Assembly (NCBI GenBank): GCA_947446575.1
Contig: CANFHC010000012.1
Span: forward strand, 34,353 to 98,352
Direction of reading: 5' to 3'
DNA from: Bacteriovoracaceae bacterium
Lineage (GTDB): Bacteria > Bdellovibrionota > Bacteriovoracia > Bacteriovoracales > Bacteriovoracaceae
DNA: 64,000 nucleotides
Every line of letters begins with the position of its first letter. The stretch's first letter is position 1. Below the pieces are notes generated by a model, which worked only from the letters and a program-made list of their open reading frames with translations, was not told where the DNA came from and did no database searches. Below, piece after piece: positions 27,166 to 36,441 of this stretch. The translations under genes and the position numbers were made by a program.

Positions 27166-28293
27166 ATGTACGCAAAGATTTTACTCATGACCGCTGTTTT
27201 ATTATCAGGTCAGGTTTACGCACAAAGTGCCACTCCAACAACTACTCCAGTTGTTAAAACAAAAGCTAAGAAAAAGAAAAAAGCCGCTACAGCTGCTGCA
27301 ATAACTCCAGTTGAAACTGTTGCTGCTACAACGACTGCACCAGTTGCGGAAGTAAAGAAAACAGAAGTAAAACCTGTTGTTGCAGTTAAAGCTGATGAAA
27401 CAAAAATGGATGTAGTAAAATACATGAAGGAGCATTTTTCAGCTTCTTACCATGGTGAATTCTACCTTCAAAGAAGAATGGATGACTACCTGGCAGCTCT
27501 TCCCCATCCAAATGAAAAAGACAAAGACATTCAAGACATCAAGATCATGCACAACCCAACGATCATCTATAAGCCAACAAAAGATTGGCAATTTCTCTCT
27601 ACAGCAGAATTTAAGTATGCTGACCAAGATGGGATAGCGACATACCCTAATACTTTCTACCGTGCTCTTTTTACTCTAACGAGAAAAAATATTTTAGAGG
27701 AAAAAGTTCATGGTGTTCAACTTGATGCTGGTATCGGTAGACGTCAATTTAACACTGGCGTGACGGCCCTTCCTTCTTATGGTAACGACCGTGTTTTCAC
27801 TACTGTGACAAAAAACTTTGGAAAACATAGCGCATCTTTTTTTGCTCAATATTTATTCAATGATTACAAAAAAACTGGAGCGACTACTTGGAAGCATAGC
27901 TTAGAGCTTATTCCTAGTTTAACTCTTCAGTTAACTGATAAACTTTCTTATCTATTCAACGATGATATCGTATTAAATACTTCAAAGTTAAATACAAAAC
28001 ATGACATTTCAATGTCTCATGAAATGAACGTTGGATATGTAAATTACCAATGGACTGATAAGATCAATACTTATTACCAATTGAAGTGGTACCACACTGA
28101 CGGATTTGCTGAACCAAGAAATAACGATGAGTGGTTTGAGCACTATGTAGGTATTGGTTATGCTTTCACTCCAAAAGCTACTTTAACTTTTGAAGTTGGA
28201 AACGAAATCGTTCACAGCAGTGACCGTAGAGATTTCTTCAGTCAAAAAGCTAAGTACCCAGAACTTGCTTTCTACTTAGACCTAGCTCTTTAA
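27166..28293 (+). CDS. Outer-membrane beta-barrel protein with a Lys/Ala/Pro-rich leader
   Basis: A 375-residue exported protein: signal peptide at 1-19 (ending YAQ), then a low-complexity Ala/Thr/Lys/Pro segment to about residue 85, which resembles a peptidoglycan-facing or flexible linker. About 270 residues of alternating amphipathic strands rich in Tyr, Phe and Trp follow, a porin-like barrel. GGGGAG precedes the ATG. It is monocistronic with its own strong terminator, as expected for an abundant envelope protein. No named family is recognised. Confidence 0.75.
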   Translation: MYAKILLMTAVLLSGQVYAQSATPTTTPVVKTKAKKKKKAATAAAITPVETVAATTTAPVAEVKKTEVKPVVAVKADETKMDVVKYMKEHFSASYHGEFYLQRRMDDYLAALPHPNEKDKDIQDIKIMHNPTIIYKPTKDWQFLSTAEFKYADQDGIATYPNTFYRALFTLTRKNILEEKVHGVQLDAGIGRRQFNTGVTALPSYGNDRVFTTVTKNFGKHSASFFAQYLFNDYKKTGATTWKHSLELIPSLTLQLTDKLSYLFNDDIVLNTSKLNTKHDISMSHEMNVGYVNYQWTDKINTYYQLKWYHTDGFAEPRNNDEWFEHYVGIGYAFTPKATLTFEVGNEIVHSSDRRDFFSQKAKYPELAFYLDLAL

Positions 28294-28308
28294 TTAAAGA
28301 ATACAAAA

Positions 28309-28339
28309 AAGGTCGGCCAATGTGCCGGCCTTTTTTTTT
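28309..28339 (+). terminator. Strong intrinsic terminator
   Basis: A 9-bp stem (AAGGTCGGC, 28309-28317; GCCGGCCTT, 28324-28332; one T-G pair), 6-base loop, then an uninterrupted T run to 28339. Confidence 0.9.
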
Positions 28340-28397
28340 ATAGTCCTACCAATCTTTGCCGATAAGTACTTGAGTATAACTGCCCAAGGATTATCAC

Positions 28398-29552
28398 ATG
28401 TCACAAAATAATTTAGCTGTTTTAGAAACCTACCTCAAAGATATAATCTTTACTGAAGCAGCGATCACAGCAAATGTTGAAAACCGTGAACATATTTTTG
28501 AAATCAAAGATAGTGAATCGAGCTTAGGTTTCATCTCACTTTATGATTTAAAGGCCTATGTTTATGAACATGAAGAAGAAGCAAAAAATTATTCTGTTAA
28601 AAACATTGATCTCCCCGATTGGAAAAATATATACGAGCACCCCTTTTTCCAGAGAAGAAAACCGCAATTAATTTCAGCAGAAAATTTAAAAAATGCTGGA
28701 GACGAAGAATTTTTTATCTTGCTTAAAGGTCAAAAAGCCGGTCCTTTTGAAAAATACGAATTAATGGATATGGTTGATAACAAAGAAATACTTTTATCAG
28801 ATATGGTTTCATTTAATGCCGGATATACTTGGATAAAACTTTTTCAAGTTGATGGTTTTGATAGACGTACATTAAAAGAAAGCTCGCAACTGCCAGGAAT
28901 GCCAACGAGTGATTTTTTACAAAGACCAGCAGAGGGAAATAATAAAATTGGTGAAACAACTGATGCAATTACATCGCTAGCTTATTTAGGAAATCAAAAA
29001 CGCGGTAAAATCCGAGATCGTGAAAAAGAAATATCTTATCAAGATGAAATGGCCAATAAAGCTAATTCTACTTCCAACTATAAGTGGCTACTCGTTGCCT
29101 CTATTATAGGAATTGTGTATTTTCTATTTAATATTAGATCACACCTCACTTCCCCTTTTAGTGGAGAAAAAACTTCAGCAATCGGAGAACAAGCAGAAAT
29201 GTTAACCCCTGTTGATAATATTAACCCTACACCAAATGGCATGAATTCTCGCAATAGTGGAATTAATGATCAAAGGAGAATGGGTAAATTTGAAACCAGA
29301 CAAATGGCGCCAGTCCGTCCAGTTGCGAGAAAATCATTTATGGATACGAAAAAATTTCAAGACAGTGCTGGAAGATCTGTTGGTGGAGAAGATACTTCGA
29401 CCAACGATGCTAACTATTATTATGATAACGCGACACCTATGGAATTAGATCCAGTCAGGTCACAAATATCTAAAGAAAATTTTGATAATGCCGGAGAACC
29501 AGGGGCAGCTCCTCAACAAGATAGTCTTTTTAGCCAAGAAGTCTCAAACTAA
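28398..29552 (+). CDS. Membrane protein with a GYF_2-like domain
   Basis: A 384-residue protein of unknown function. Residues about 105-155 (EEFFILLKGQKAGPFEKYEL ... DMVSFNAGYTWIKL) match the GYF_2 pattern, in which a Gly-Pro-Phe and a late Trp form a peptide-binding face. A single membrane helix lies at about 230-248 (WLLVASIIGIVYFLFNI). Beyond it is a disordered Asn/Pro/Gln-rich tail. With no signal peptide, the GYF-like part is predicted cytoplasmic and the tail periplasmic. AAGGA precedes the start. It is just upstream of tmk and may share its transcript. Confidence 0.68.
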   Translation: MSQNNLAVLETYLKDIIFTEAAITANVENREHIFEIKDSESSLGFISLYDLKAYVYEHEEEAKNYSVKNIDLPDWKNIYEHPFFQRRKPQLISAENLKNAGDEEFFILLKGQKAGPFEKYELMDMVDNKEILLSDMVSFNAGYTWIKLFQVDGFDRRTLKESSQLPGMPTSDFLQRPAEGNNKIGETTDAITSLAYLGNQKRGKIRDREKEISYQDEMANKANSTSNYKWLLVASIIGIVYFLFNIRSHLTSPFSGEKTSAIGEQAEMLTPVDNINPTPNGMNSRNSGINDQRRMGKFETRQMAPVRPVARKSFMDTKKFQDSAGRSVGGEDTSTNDANYYYDNATPMELDPVRSQISKENFDNAGEPGAAPQQDSLFSQEVSN

Positions 29553-29622
29553 GCAGGAAACCTTTGCTCAATTACCTCTCTTTTTGGTAAAGTTCCATTG
29601 AACATTTATCAACAGGATGATT

Positions 29623-30324
29623 ATGAAAGAGATAACTCACGAGCTTTTGTCCTCGTTTCGCGCACCCGCTTTTCCTGGATCATTTTTTTTAAGTTTCGAA
29701 GGAATTGAAGGAGCTGGAAAATCCACTCAGATAACACGTCTAAAAACTTATCTCGAGGATAAAAATTTTAGAGTTCTCATTTTACGCGAGCCAGGCGGCA
29801 CACCCTTTGGAGAAAAATTGCGATCTGCAATTCTTGAAACCAAGTCTGAAATCACTCCCCTTGCTGAAGCTCACCTCTTTGCATCTTCACGCTCGCAGCT
29901 GCTCACTGAAGTCATCATGAAAGAGCTTGCATCACCCAATACAGTCGTTATCTGCGACCGCTATATAGACAGCTCACTTGTTTACCAGGGACACGCCAGA
30001 GGTTTAGGGGTTGCTGAAGTTTTAGAAATTCACAATATCTTCCCACTCAATCTAGTGCCACATTTAACTTTCTATTTACGCATTGACGTTGAGCTATCGG
30101 AAAAAAGACAAAAAATGAGAAATGCTCCAAAGGATTACTTTGAAGCAAGGGGAATTGAATTCTATAAAAAACTAGTAGTGGGCTATGATTTAATGCATGA
30201 ACTTTTTCCTAAAAGAATTTTGAAACTCGATGCCACTGGATCCCTCGATGAAGTCACAAATAGTATTTTGGAAGTAATAGAGCGGATGATTAATAAAAAA
30301 GATGAAATGGTAGAAGAAGAGTAA
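29623..30324 (+). CDS. tmk: Thymidylate kinase
   Basis: Phosphorylates dTMP to dTDP. P-loop FEGIEGAGKST at about 25, LREPGGTPFGE at about 53 (the DR/E-P-G-G substrate site), and DRYIDSSLVYQG at about 104. The length of about 233 residues is normal, with a 15-residue N-terminal extension before the first strand. AGGA at 29614-29617 supports ATG 29623 over the ATG at 29617, which overlaps it. First gene of tmk-holB-ricT, an order also found in Firmicutes. Confidence 0.95.
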   Translation: MKEITHELLSSFRAPAFPGSFFLSFEGIEGAGKSTQITRLKTYLEDKNFRVLILREPGGTPFGEKLRSAILETKSEITPLAEAHLFASSRSQLLTEVIMKELASPNTVVICDRYIDSSLVYQGHARGLGVAEVLEIHNIFPLNLVPHLTFYLRIDVELSEKRQKMRNAPKDYFEARGIEFYKKLVVGYDLMHELFPKRILKLDATGSLDEVTNSILEVIERMINKKDEMVEEE

Positions 30325-30332
30325 CTATTTTA

Positions 30333-31040
30333 ATGAGTGATATACTTGCTAATATTCTCTTAAAAAAATACCAGGAAAAATCTCTGGCTTCGCTTTATTT
30401 GATTACCTACGACCCAGATGTTATAAACCCAGAAACATGGGTTCTTCAATTTTGTAAAAACTTCACTCCCTTAACCGATCATCCCGATATTTTAAAAGTT
30501 CATAAAGATGAAAAATCAAATGACTATAAAGTAGACTCAATGGCGATTAAAGGATTTTTGAAATTCATTAATTACCGGCCACTCAAGTTAGAAAAAAAAT
30601 TCATCTTTCTTTTTGATGCTGAAGACCTCTCAGTTATTGTTTCGAACAAATTATTAAAAGTTTTTGAAGAACTCGGCAGTGACTATTGCCTAATGCTGAT
30701 GGCACCAGACAACGCATCGCTCTTACCAACAGTACTCAGCCGTGCGGTTAAACTAAAAATTGCGAGTGATAAAGGCATGGCCTTGCTCAATGAAATTAAT
30801 TTTAATGATATTAAAACGCCACAAGATTTTATTGCCTCATTAAAAAGGGCCAGTGACTTAGGTGCCAATTATGAAAAGAAGTTTATTGAATCAATCATTG
30901 AGCAAAAATTAAAAGCTGCGGCATCAAAAGCTTTTAGTGTAATAGAATTGGAAGAATTTCTAGTGGCCTTAAAAAATTACGAAACAACGAAAGCTTTCAA
31001 TAATGCACAAATTTCAAGAATCGCGAGTGTCTTTAGATAA
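30333..31040 (+). CDS. holB: DNA polymerase III delta' subunit-like protein
   Basis: A clamp-loader subunit homologue of 235 residues, shorter than the roughly 330 of E. coli HolB. It shows the recognisable KKFIFLFDAEDLSVIVSNKLLKVFEELGSD region (two parts, about residues 88-117) and LLPTVLSRA, the sensor-1/SRC-like motif. There is no clear Walker A, as expected for a non-ATPase delta' subunit; the C-terminal collar domain seems reduced. Position 8 bases after tmk and before ricT supports the assignment. Confidence 0.8.
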   Translation: MSDILANILLKKYQEKSLASLYLITYDPDVINPETWVLQFCKNFTPLTDHPDILKVHKDEKSNDYKVDSMAIKGFLKFINYRPLKLEKKFIFLFDAEDLSVIVSNKLLKVFEELGSDYCLMLMAPDNASLLPTVLSRAVKLKIASDKGMALLNEINFNDIKTPQDFIASLKRASDLGANYEKKFIESIIEQKLKAAASKAFSVIELEEFLVALKNYETTKAFNNAQISRIASVFR

Positions 31041-31163
31041 TTATAAGAAATTAACCCGCTCATAATCTTATGCTTCTTGCCATGACTTTTATAACAAAAA
31101 ACGAAATAATATTTAGTATTTAACGATTACTAAATGATTTTTTAAGAATAGTGAAAACCACAT

Positions 31164-32549
31164 ATGCAGTCCACAGATAACACAACAAATGAGCTCGAAG
31201 TCGAGATCATAGAAGACACCTCAATAATATCTTCACAAGATTACTCACAAGAGTACGCTTCCGAAGAAGATCAAAAACTAGCCGAAGATAAAGAGAACTC
31301 ACGATTTAAAGATGGTGAAAAACTCATTATGATTCGCGTTCGATTCCCTGGGAATGCTCGTTCGTTTCCATTCCTCATCGGAAAAAGAAAATTTGCATAC
31401 GGTCAAAAAGTTGTGGCCATGAGTGACCGTGGAATGACTGTTGGATATATCAATTCTTTTCCTTATGAAGTGACATTTAATAAATCCATGCTCCCAATGC
31501 GCTCTATTGCTAAAGTGGCAAGCGCTGAAGATATTCAAGCGCAAATTGAATTTAGAGATTCTGAAAAAAAAGCAGAAGTTATATGTTTGCATTTAATTGA
31601 ACGCTATCAATTAGACATGGTTTTAACCCACGTTGAGTTTACTCAATTTGGAAAAAAAGCCGTATTTTATTTTAATGCTCCAGCTAGAGTCGACTTCCGT
31701 GATCTCGTCAAAGACCTAGTTTATGAATTAAAAATGCGCATCGAACTTCGTCAAATTTCTGTTCGCGACAGAGCAGCGGCTTTGGGATCAATTGGTGCTT
31801 GTGGACTGCAAACTTGCTGCTCATCTTTTTTAAAGAACTACGGAAACGTTTCTATAAAAATGGCAAAGAACCAAAACCTTGCTTTAATTCCTACAAAACT
31901 CAACGGAGTCTGTGGACAGATTAAGTGCTGTATTCGTTACGAAGACGATGTTTACACAGACAAAAGAAAAAATCTTCCGCGAGAAGGCTCATTCGTAAAA
32001 ACGGTTGGCGGTGATAAAGGAAAAGTGACTAAACTCAATATTCTCGTTGAGCAATTTGAAATGCTCACTGATGGTGGTGTTCGCAGAAGATACTTTGTTA
32101 ATCAATATACTGGTCGCGAAGCTGACCTTCCTTCTGAATATAAATTTCCAGAATTTTTTGATAACATCATCAATGAAACAAAAGACTGCATAGGCTTAAG
32201 CCCTGAAGAGCAAATGAAATCTGACACGTTCATGGAGCACAATGCTCTTGCAACAACTGAAAAAGTATTAGATGAAAAAGACGCTGAATTCTTTAGAAAG
32301 AATGATCAGTTTGAAGAGTTTGATCAAGAAAATAAAACTGAAGTTTCTCCTGCACCAAAACAAGCACATCCACCAAGACAACAACAGACAGGCCCAAGAA
32401 ATAATAATCAAAATCGTTCGAATAATCCGAATCAGGGCAATAGAAACAATAATAACCGCAATAACAACAATCGCCCGGCCAACAATAACAATAACAATAA
32501 TCGCGGCAATAATAATGGCGGCGGCGGAAATAAACCACCAGTCACTTAA
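31164..32549 (+). CDS. ricT: PSP1-domain protein, RicT/YaaT homologue
   Basis: A 461-residue protein. Residues about 45-330 are the PSP1/YaaT region with the diagnostic Cys clusters CGLQTCCSSF and CGQIKCCIRYED, which in Bacillus RicT participate in iron-sulfur binding and RNA maturation. The C-terminal 60 residues are a low-complexity Asn/Arg/Gly/Gln tail (DNA 32390-32540), probably disordered and possibly RNA-binding. Genomic order tmk-holB-ricT matches Bacillus (tmk ... holB-yaaT), which supports the call. The ribosome-binding site before the ATG is weak. Confidence 0.85.
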   Translation: MQSTDNTTNELEVEIIEDTSIISSQDYSQEYASEEDQKLAEDKENSRFKDGEKLIMIRVRFPGNARSFPFLIGKRKFAYGQKVVAMSDRGMTVGYINSFPYEVTFNKSMLPMRSIAKVASAEDIQAQIEFRDSEKKAEVICLHLIERYQLDMVLTHVEFTQFGKKAVFYFNAPARVDFRDLVKDLVYELKMRIELRQISVRDRAAALGSIGACGLQTCCSSFLKNYGNVSIKMAKNQNLALIPTKLNGVCGQIKCCIRYEDDVYTDKRKNLPREGSFVKTVGGDKGKVTKLNILVEQFEMLTDGGVRRRYFVNQYTGREADLPSEYKFPEFFDNIINETKDCIGLSPEEQMKSDTFMEHNALATTEKVLDEKDAEFFRKNDQFEEFDQENKTEVSPAPKQAHPPRQQQTGPRNNNQNRSNNPNQGNRNNNNRNNNNRPANNNNNNNRGNNNGGGGNKPPVT

Positions 32550-32716
32550 TTTTTTATAATTTGCCCTAACTCTTCGAGGAATTTTTGAATTTCTTCCGAA
32601 GAGTTTTAATAATGAACTGAAGCTTTTATTATTAAATCAAGCCCAAGTGAAGAGCCGGCATTATTAAAATGCAATGAATGAAGAAGGCCCGAAGTATCCC
32701 TTCTGACCTTCTCTAA
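32546..32716 (-). pseudogene. Internally deleted remnant of a class V aminotransferase
   Basis: On the minus strand, in one frame, the text VRRDTSGLLHSLHFNNAGSS (the characteristic N-terminus of PLP-dependent class V aminotransferases) runs within about ten codons into IIKASVHY, an in-frame stop (32606-32608), then NSSEEIQKFLEELGQIIKN. The last part is the typical end of the same family (RxSxHYYNTxEEIxxFLxxL). The whole catalytic middle is missing. The normal Tyr codon after HY appears to have become TAA. There is no start codon or ribosome-binding site; it lies between asnS and ricT, overlapping the ricT stop. Confidence 0.62.
32568..32607 (+). terminator. Long imperfect hairpin after ricT, possible terminator
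   Basis: AACTCTTCG (32568-32576) pairs with CGAAGAGTT (32597-32605), with further inner pairs and a following TTTT. It lies inside the aminotransferase remnant, so part of it derives from former coding sequence, yet its position after ricT is right for termination. Confidence 0.5.
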
Positions 32717-32726
32717 ATTACAATAA

Positions 32727-34139
32727 TTAGAAATCACAATTTTTTGGTGTTCTTGGAAACGGAATAACATCACGGATATTATTTACACCAGTGATGTACA
32801 TAAGTGCTCGCTCGAAACCTAGACCAAATCCCGCATGCGGAACTGAACCAAAGCGGCGAAGATCAAGATACCACCAAAGTGGATCTTGATTCATATTGAG
32901 TTCATCCATTCTTTTTGTAAGTAGCTCGAGCTTATCTTCACGTTGAGATCCACCGATGATCTCCCCGATTCCCGGAACAAGAATATCCATGGCACGAACT
33001 GTTTTTCCATCAGTATTTAGCTTCATATAAAAAGCTTTAAATTCTTTTGGGTAATCAGTAACGATTACTGGCATTTTGAAATGCTCTTCAGCTAAAAATC
33101 TTTCGTGCTCAGTTTGAAGCTCTTTTCCCCAAACTGTAGGGTATTCAAATTTGCGAACAAGCGGATCAACTTTAGAGAGTATTTCTATAGCCTCAGTATA
33201 TGTGATGCGAACAAATTTAGAGTCGCGCACATGTTTAAGAACTTCCATATGATCTTTCGGAGCTGTAGAGTCTTCACGAGAAAATAAAAATTCTAATTCT
33301 TTACTCGCATGTTCTAGAGAATAAGAAATAAGGTATTTAATATAATCTGTGGCAAGATTCGCGATCTCATCAAGATCAGCAAAAGCAACTTCTGGCTCGA
33401 TCATCCAAAATTCAGACAGGTGGCGAGTTGTGTTTGAATTTTCTGATCTAAAAGTTGGACCAAATGTATAAATTGCCCCTAGCCCCAAAGCATAGCACTC
33501 ACCTTCAAGCTGACCTGTTACTGCCAAGAAAGTTTCTTTCCCAAAATAATCTTTAGAGAAATCTAGTTTTCCTTCTTTGGTTTTTGGAGCTTTCGTAATG
33601 TCTGTCGCTAGCGTTGAAATAGTAAACATCTCTCCAGCGCCTTCTGCATCAACACCAGAAATAATGGGAGAATTTAAATAGAAAAATCCTTTATCTGAAA
33701 AGAATTTATGAGTAGCCATGGCCAGATGGTGACGAACGCGCATAATAGCGCCAAATGTGTTTGTACGAATTCGAAGATGAGCTTGCTCTCTTAAAAATTC
33801 TAGCGAAGTGGCCTTTTTTTGCAATGGATATGTCTCGTCAACACGACCAACAATTTCAACTAACTTTGCTTGCATCTCAATAGTTTGAACTTTACCGCCA
33901 CCTTTGACTAATCGACCTGTAATAGCGACAGCTGATCCTGAAAGAAGAGCTGCAACTTCAGCATAGTTAGGCAAAATTTCATCGACGATAATTTGCAATG
34001 AATCTTGAGATGATCCATCATTCAAAACAATAAATGAGAATTTCTTAGAATTGCGTACAGATCTAATCCAACCTTTTACAGTAGCATCAGTATCCATAAT
34101 ATTTTCAGCAATAATATTTTTAATCAATAAACGAGTCAT
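32727..34139 (-). CDS. asnS: Asparaginyl-tRNA synthetase
   Basis: Class IIb aminoacyl-tRNA synthetase of 470 residues. An N-terminal OB-fold anticodon-binding domain (GWIRSVRNSKKFSFIVLNDGS) is followed by the catalytic core: motif 2 FGPTFRSENSNTTRHLSEFWMIEPE at about 225 (read in two parts) and motif 3 HAGFGLGFERALMYITGV at about 437, ending IPFPRTPKNCDF. The Asn-specific SENSNT and the C-terminal PRTPKNCDF distinguish it from AspRS. The presence of AsnS means direct charging of tRNA-Asn is available. Confidence 0.97.
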   Translation of the reverse strand: MTRLLIKNIIAENIMDTDATVKGWIRSVRNSKKFSFIVLNDGSSQDSLQIIVDEILPNYAEVAALLSGSAVAITGRLVKGGGKVQTIEMQAKLVEIVGRVDETYPLQKKATSLEFLREQAHLRIRTNTFGAIMRVRHHLAMATHKFFSDKGFFYLNSPIISGVDAEGAGEMFTISTLATDITKAPKTKEGKLDFSKDYFGKETFLAVTGQLEGECYALGLGAIYTFGPTFRSENSNTTRHLSEFWMIEPEVAFADLDEIANLATDYIKYLISYSLEHASKELEFLFSREDSTAPKDHMEVLKHVRDSKFVRITYTEAIEILSKVDPLVRKFEYPTVWGKELQTEHERFLAEEHFKMPVIVTDYPKEFKAFYMKLNTDGKTVRAMDILVPGIGEIIGGSQREDKLELLTKRMDELNMNQDPLWWYLDLRRFGSVPHAGFGLGFERALMYITGVNNIRDVIPFPRTPKNCDF

Positions 34140-34157
34140 GGTTAAATTGCTCCCTAT

Positions 34158-35168
34158 TTATAATGCTCTTGATTTAACTTCTATTGCTTGTTCACGGCGA
34201 AGGCGAGCTCCGAATTGAGTCACAAGCAATGAAGAGGCCATGCAACCTAATTTTGCAGCTTCAGGAAATGCAATCCCAGAATTGATTGCGTATAAAAATG
34301 CTCCTGCAAATAAATCTCCTGCTCCGTTTGTATCCACTGCTTCAACTGGAGTAGTGACAACGTAAATTTCTTTTTCTCCATCAAACAAAAAAGCCCCTTT
34401 AGGTCCGAGAGTAATGGCAAAAGATTTAGCAATTTTTTTCAAAGCGGTAGCCGCTTCAGCAACAGTATTTGTTTTAGTGTAAGCATAAGCTTCTGATTCG
34501 TTACAAAATAGTAGATCAACTCCACCGCCAATCATTTCCCCTAGTCCTTCAGAGAAATAAGTCACCATATTAACATCTGAAAAAGTAAGGGCCGTTTTTA
34601 CATTGTGAGCTTCGGCAGTTTTTTTAGCTTTAATGGCCGCTTCTTTTCCAGTTGGACTAGCAACAAGATATCCCTCGATATAAAGATAGTGAGAATTTTT
34701 AATATTTTCTTCAATTAATTCTTTAGCTGAAAATGTTTGAGTAATACCTAAAAAAGTATTCATTGTTCGATCAGCGTCTGGAGTAATTAACACGATACAT
34801 TTTCCAGTAATACCTGATTCAAGTGAGCTTGAAGAAAGATTTGTGTCTACGCCGTTATCCATTAAATCTTTAAAATAAAAATCACCAACTTCATCGCTAG
34901 CTACTTTACACGAGTAGAAACTTTTTCCACCAAATTGCGAAACGGCAATCATTGTGTTGGCTGCAGATCCTCCACAAGAGCGTTTGTGTTGAATTCCATG
35001 AAGCGTGTTTATGATTTCCATTTGGCGGCTTTCGTCAACTAAAGTCATAAGACCTTTTTCGATTCCAGCACTTTTTAAAAAATCAGCTTCGACTTCAAAC
35101 TCCATATCTACAAGGGCATTTCCAATTCCGTAAACGTCGTACTTTTTTTCGTTTTTAACATTTGCCAT
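34158..35168 (-). CDS. PfkB-family carbohydrate/nucleoside kinase (adenosine-kinase-like)
   Basis: Ribokinase-superfamily kinase of about 336 residues. PfkB signature 1, CGGSAANTMIAVSQFGG, at about 64; signature 2, DTNGAGDLFAGAFLY, at about 290 with the catalytic Asp. YGIGNALVDMEFEV at the N-terminus is typical of bacterial adenosine kinase-like proteins, so the substrate may be adenosine or a sugar. The start at 35168 is supported by AAGGA upstream (11-base spacing) and by the family N-terminus; a GTG two codons upstream is an alternative. The frame is open to 35225, which would run into the divergent gene's control region. It precedes asnS by 18 bases. Confidence 0.85.
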   Translation of the reverse strand: MANVKNEKKYDVYGIGNALVDMEFEVEADFLKSAGIEKGLMTLVDESRQMEIINTLHGIQHKRSCGGSAANTMIAVSQFGGKSFYSCKVASDEVGDFYFKDLMDNGVDTNLSSSSLESGITGKCIVLITPDADRTMNTFLGITQTFSAKELIEENIKNSHYLYIEGYLVASPTGKEAAIKAKKTAEAHNVKTALTFSDVNMVTYFSEGLGEMIGGGVDLLFCNESEAYAYTKTNTVAEAATALKKIAKSFAITLGPKGAFLFDGEKEIYVVTTPVEAVDTNGAGDLFAGAFLYAINSGIAFPEAAKLGCMASSLLVTQFGARLRREQAIEVKSRAL

Positions 35169-35237
35169 AAGGGCCACATTCCTTTTAAGATTTTTATGAA
35201 ATTTAGATTCAAAAATATTAATCAAATTAGCTTAAAA

Positions 35238-35642
35238 ATGAAACAAAATAAACCACCTCGCTCCACTAAAAATTCTGAAACAAGACTTGTCTACTCCAGC
35301 GATGGATCTCATCTTAAGATATGCATAAAATGTGGAGAAGAACCTTGTGAATGTGTCACATCAAAAGCCAGCAGTGTCACCATTAATCCGGAGAAAACTA
35401 CTCTTAAAATTAAATTAGAAAAAAATCAGCGCGGAGGAAAATTAGTCACCGTCATTCACGAGTTGCCTCACAACCCCGACTATTTTGAAGACTTGGCAAA
35501 AAAATTAAAAAATCACTGCGGAACAGGTGGAACATTTAAAGCAGAAGCTAAACCACAAATAGAATTGCAAGGCGATCAAAGAGAAAAAGTCGAAGCATTT
35601 TTAGCAAAGTTAAATTTTAAAACCAAAAGAAGTGGTGGTTAA
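35238..35642 (+). CDS. yciH: SUI1/eIF1-like translation factor, YciH family
   Basis: A 134-residue protein. An N-terminal basic segment and a Cys pair (CIKCGEEPCEC) precede a SUI1 domain at about 55-130 containing QRGGKLVTVIHELP and CGTGGTFKAEA, the YciH signature. YciH acts on the 30S subunit and on start-codon fidelity in E. coli. The start at 35238 is chosen to avoid overlap with the divergent kinase promoter and because the N-terminus is then the usual basic stretch. Its last 4 bases overlap convergent rsmJ. Confidence 0.87.
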   Translation: MKQNKPPRSTKNSETRLVYSSDGSHLKICIKCGEEPCECVTSKASSVTINPEKTTLKIKLEKNQRGGKLVTVIHELPHNPDYFEDLAKKLKNHCGTGGTFKAEAKPQIELQGDQREKVEAFLAKLNFKTKRSGG

Positions 35643-36391
35643 AAAATTTTATACATATCGTAGCGTGTGCTTTTTCCTTCATAACTAGCTGTCGGATTGT
35701 CTTTTATTGGTAGAGCTGACATTGAGCGTTTGACAACAACGCGCTCGCGAGCGGTCTTCAATGCCCATTCTAAAAATTCACTCGAATCAAAATCTTCTCC
35801 CACGACATCTTTAAAAATTCGCATCTCTTTTCTTGGAAGGGCAGATTTTTTAGAACCAGCTTTTTCTGGATACATTGGGTCGTAATAGATGACATCAGGT
35901 CGATCGTCTGGACCAATAATGAGCGTTGAGGCATCTGCGAACACAAGGTCAAAGTCCAGTGGGAAGCGTCTTTTAGCATCGGTTAATAATAAAAATATGG
36001 CCGGATGGCGCTCAAAAGATTTTAATTTTGCCCCATAGGTCTTGATGAGTAATGAATCTTTTCCTGTGCCACAAGTCGTATCCCATATAATTGGTTTAAA
36101 TTCGCCTTTAATCCCAAGTGATTTCGCCAGTGGTTCCTTTGATAAGGCATAGTGTTGTCTTTGGTGATAATTCCAACTTTCTTCGAAATCAAAACACATC
36201 AATCCTAAATCTACGGAGTGGTATTGCAGTTTTCCCTCTGAAAAAAACAAGTAATCGCAGAGATCACATAGTTTTCTCTCAGATTCAAGCTCTAGACAAA
36301 ACTTATTTTCGGCGGCAACGGCCGTTTGTAGAAACGAAGGCCAGGCCTCAATATTTTTGTCGCTCATTTTTATCTTTATTAATCCATTCAT
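35639..36391 (-). CDS. rsmJ: 16S rRNA m2G1516 methyltransferase, RsmJ-like
   Basis: SAM-dependent rRNA methyltransferase of about 250 residues. DTTCGTGKDSLLIKTYGA (about 108) is the SAM motif I region of RsmJ. FERHPAIFLLLTDA, DVIYYDPMYP (catalytic DPMYP motif, about 179) and KSALPRKEMRIFKDVVG follow as in E. coli RsmJ, and RVVVKRS closes the family pattern. Start codon uncertain: ATG 36391 or ATG 36367 (MSDKNIEAW), neither with a strong Shine-Dalgarno. Confidence 0.88.
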   Translation of the reverse strand: MNGLIKIKMSDKNIEAWPSFLQTAVAAENKFCLELESERKLCDLCDYLFFSEGKLQYHSVDLGLMCFDFEESWNYHQRQHYALSKEPLAKSLGIKGEFKPIIWDTTCGTGKDSLLIKTYGAKLKSFERHPAIFLLLTDAKRRFPLDFDLVFADASTLIIGPDDRPDVIYYDPMYPEKAGSKKSALPRKEMRIFKDVVGEDFDSSEFLEWALKTARERVVVKRSMSALPIKDNPTASYEGKSTRYDMYKIF

Positions 36392-36441
36392 TATTGGATA
36401 TTATACTTGCAAAATTTTTAATTTAAAAGGACGGCGATCCC

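Noticed and set aside
32272..32559. A 95-codon frame rich in Ile and Thr over the end of ricT
   Set aside because: It is a frame shadow of the Asn-rich ricT tail; repetitive codons create long open frames.
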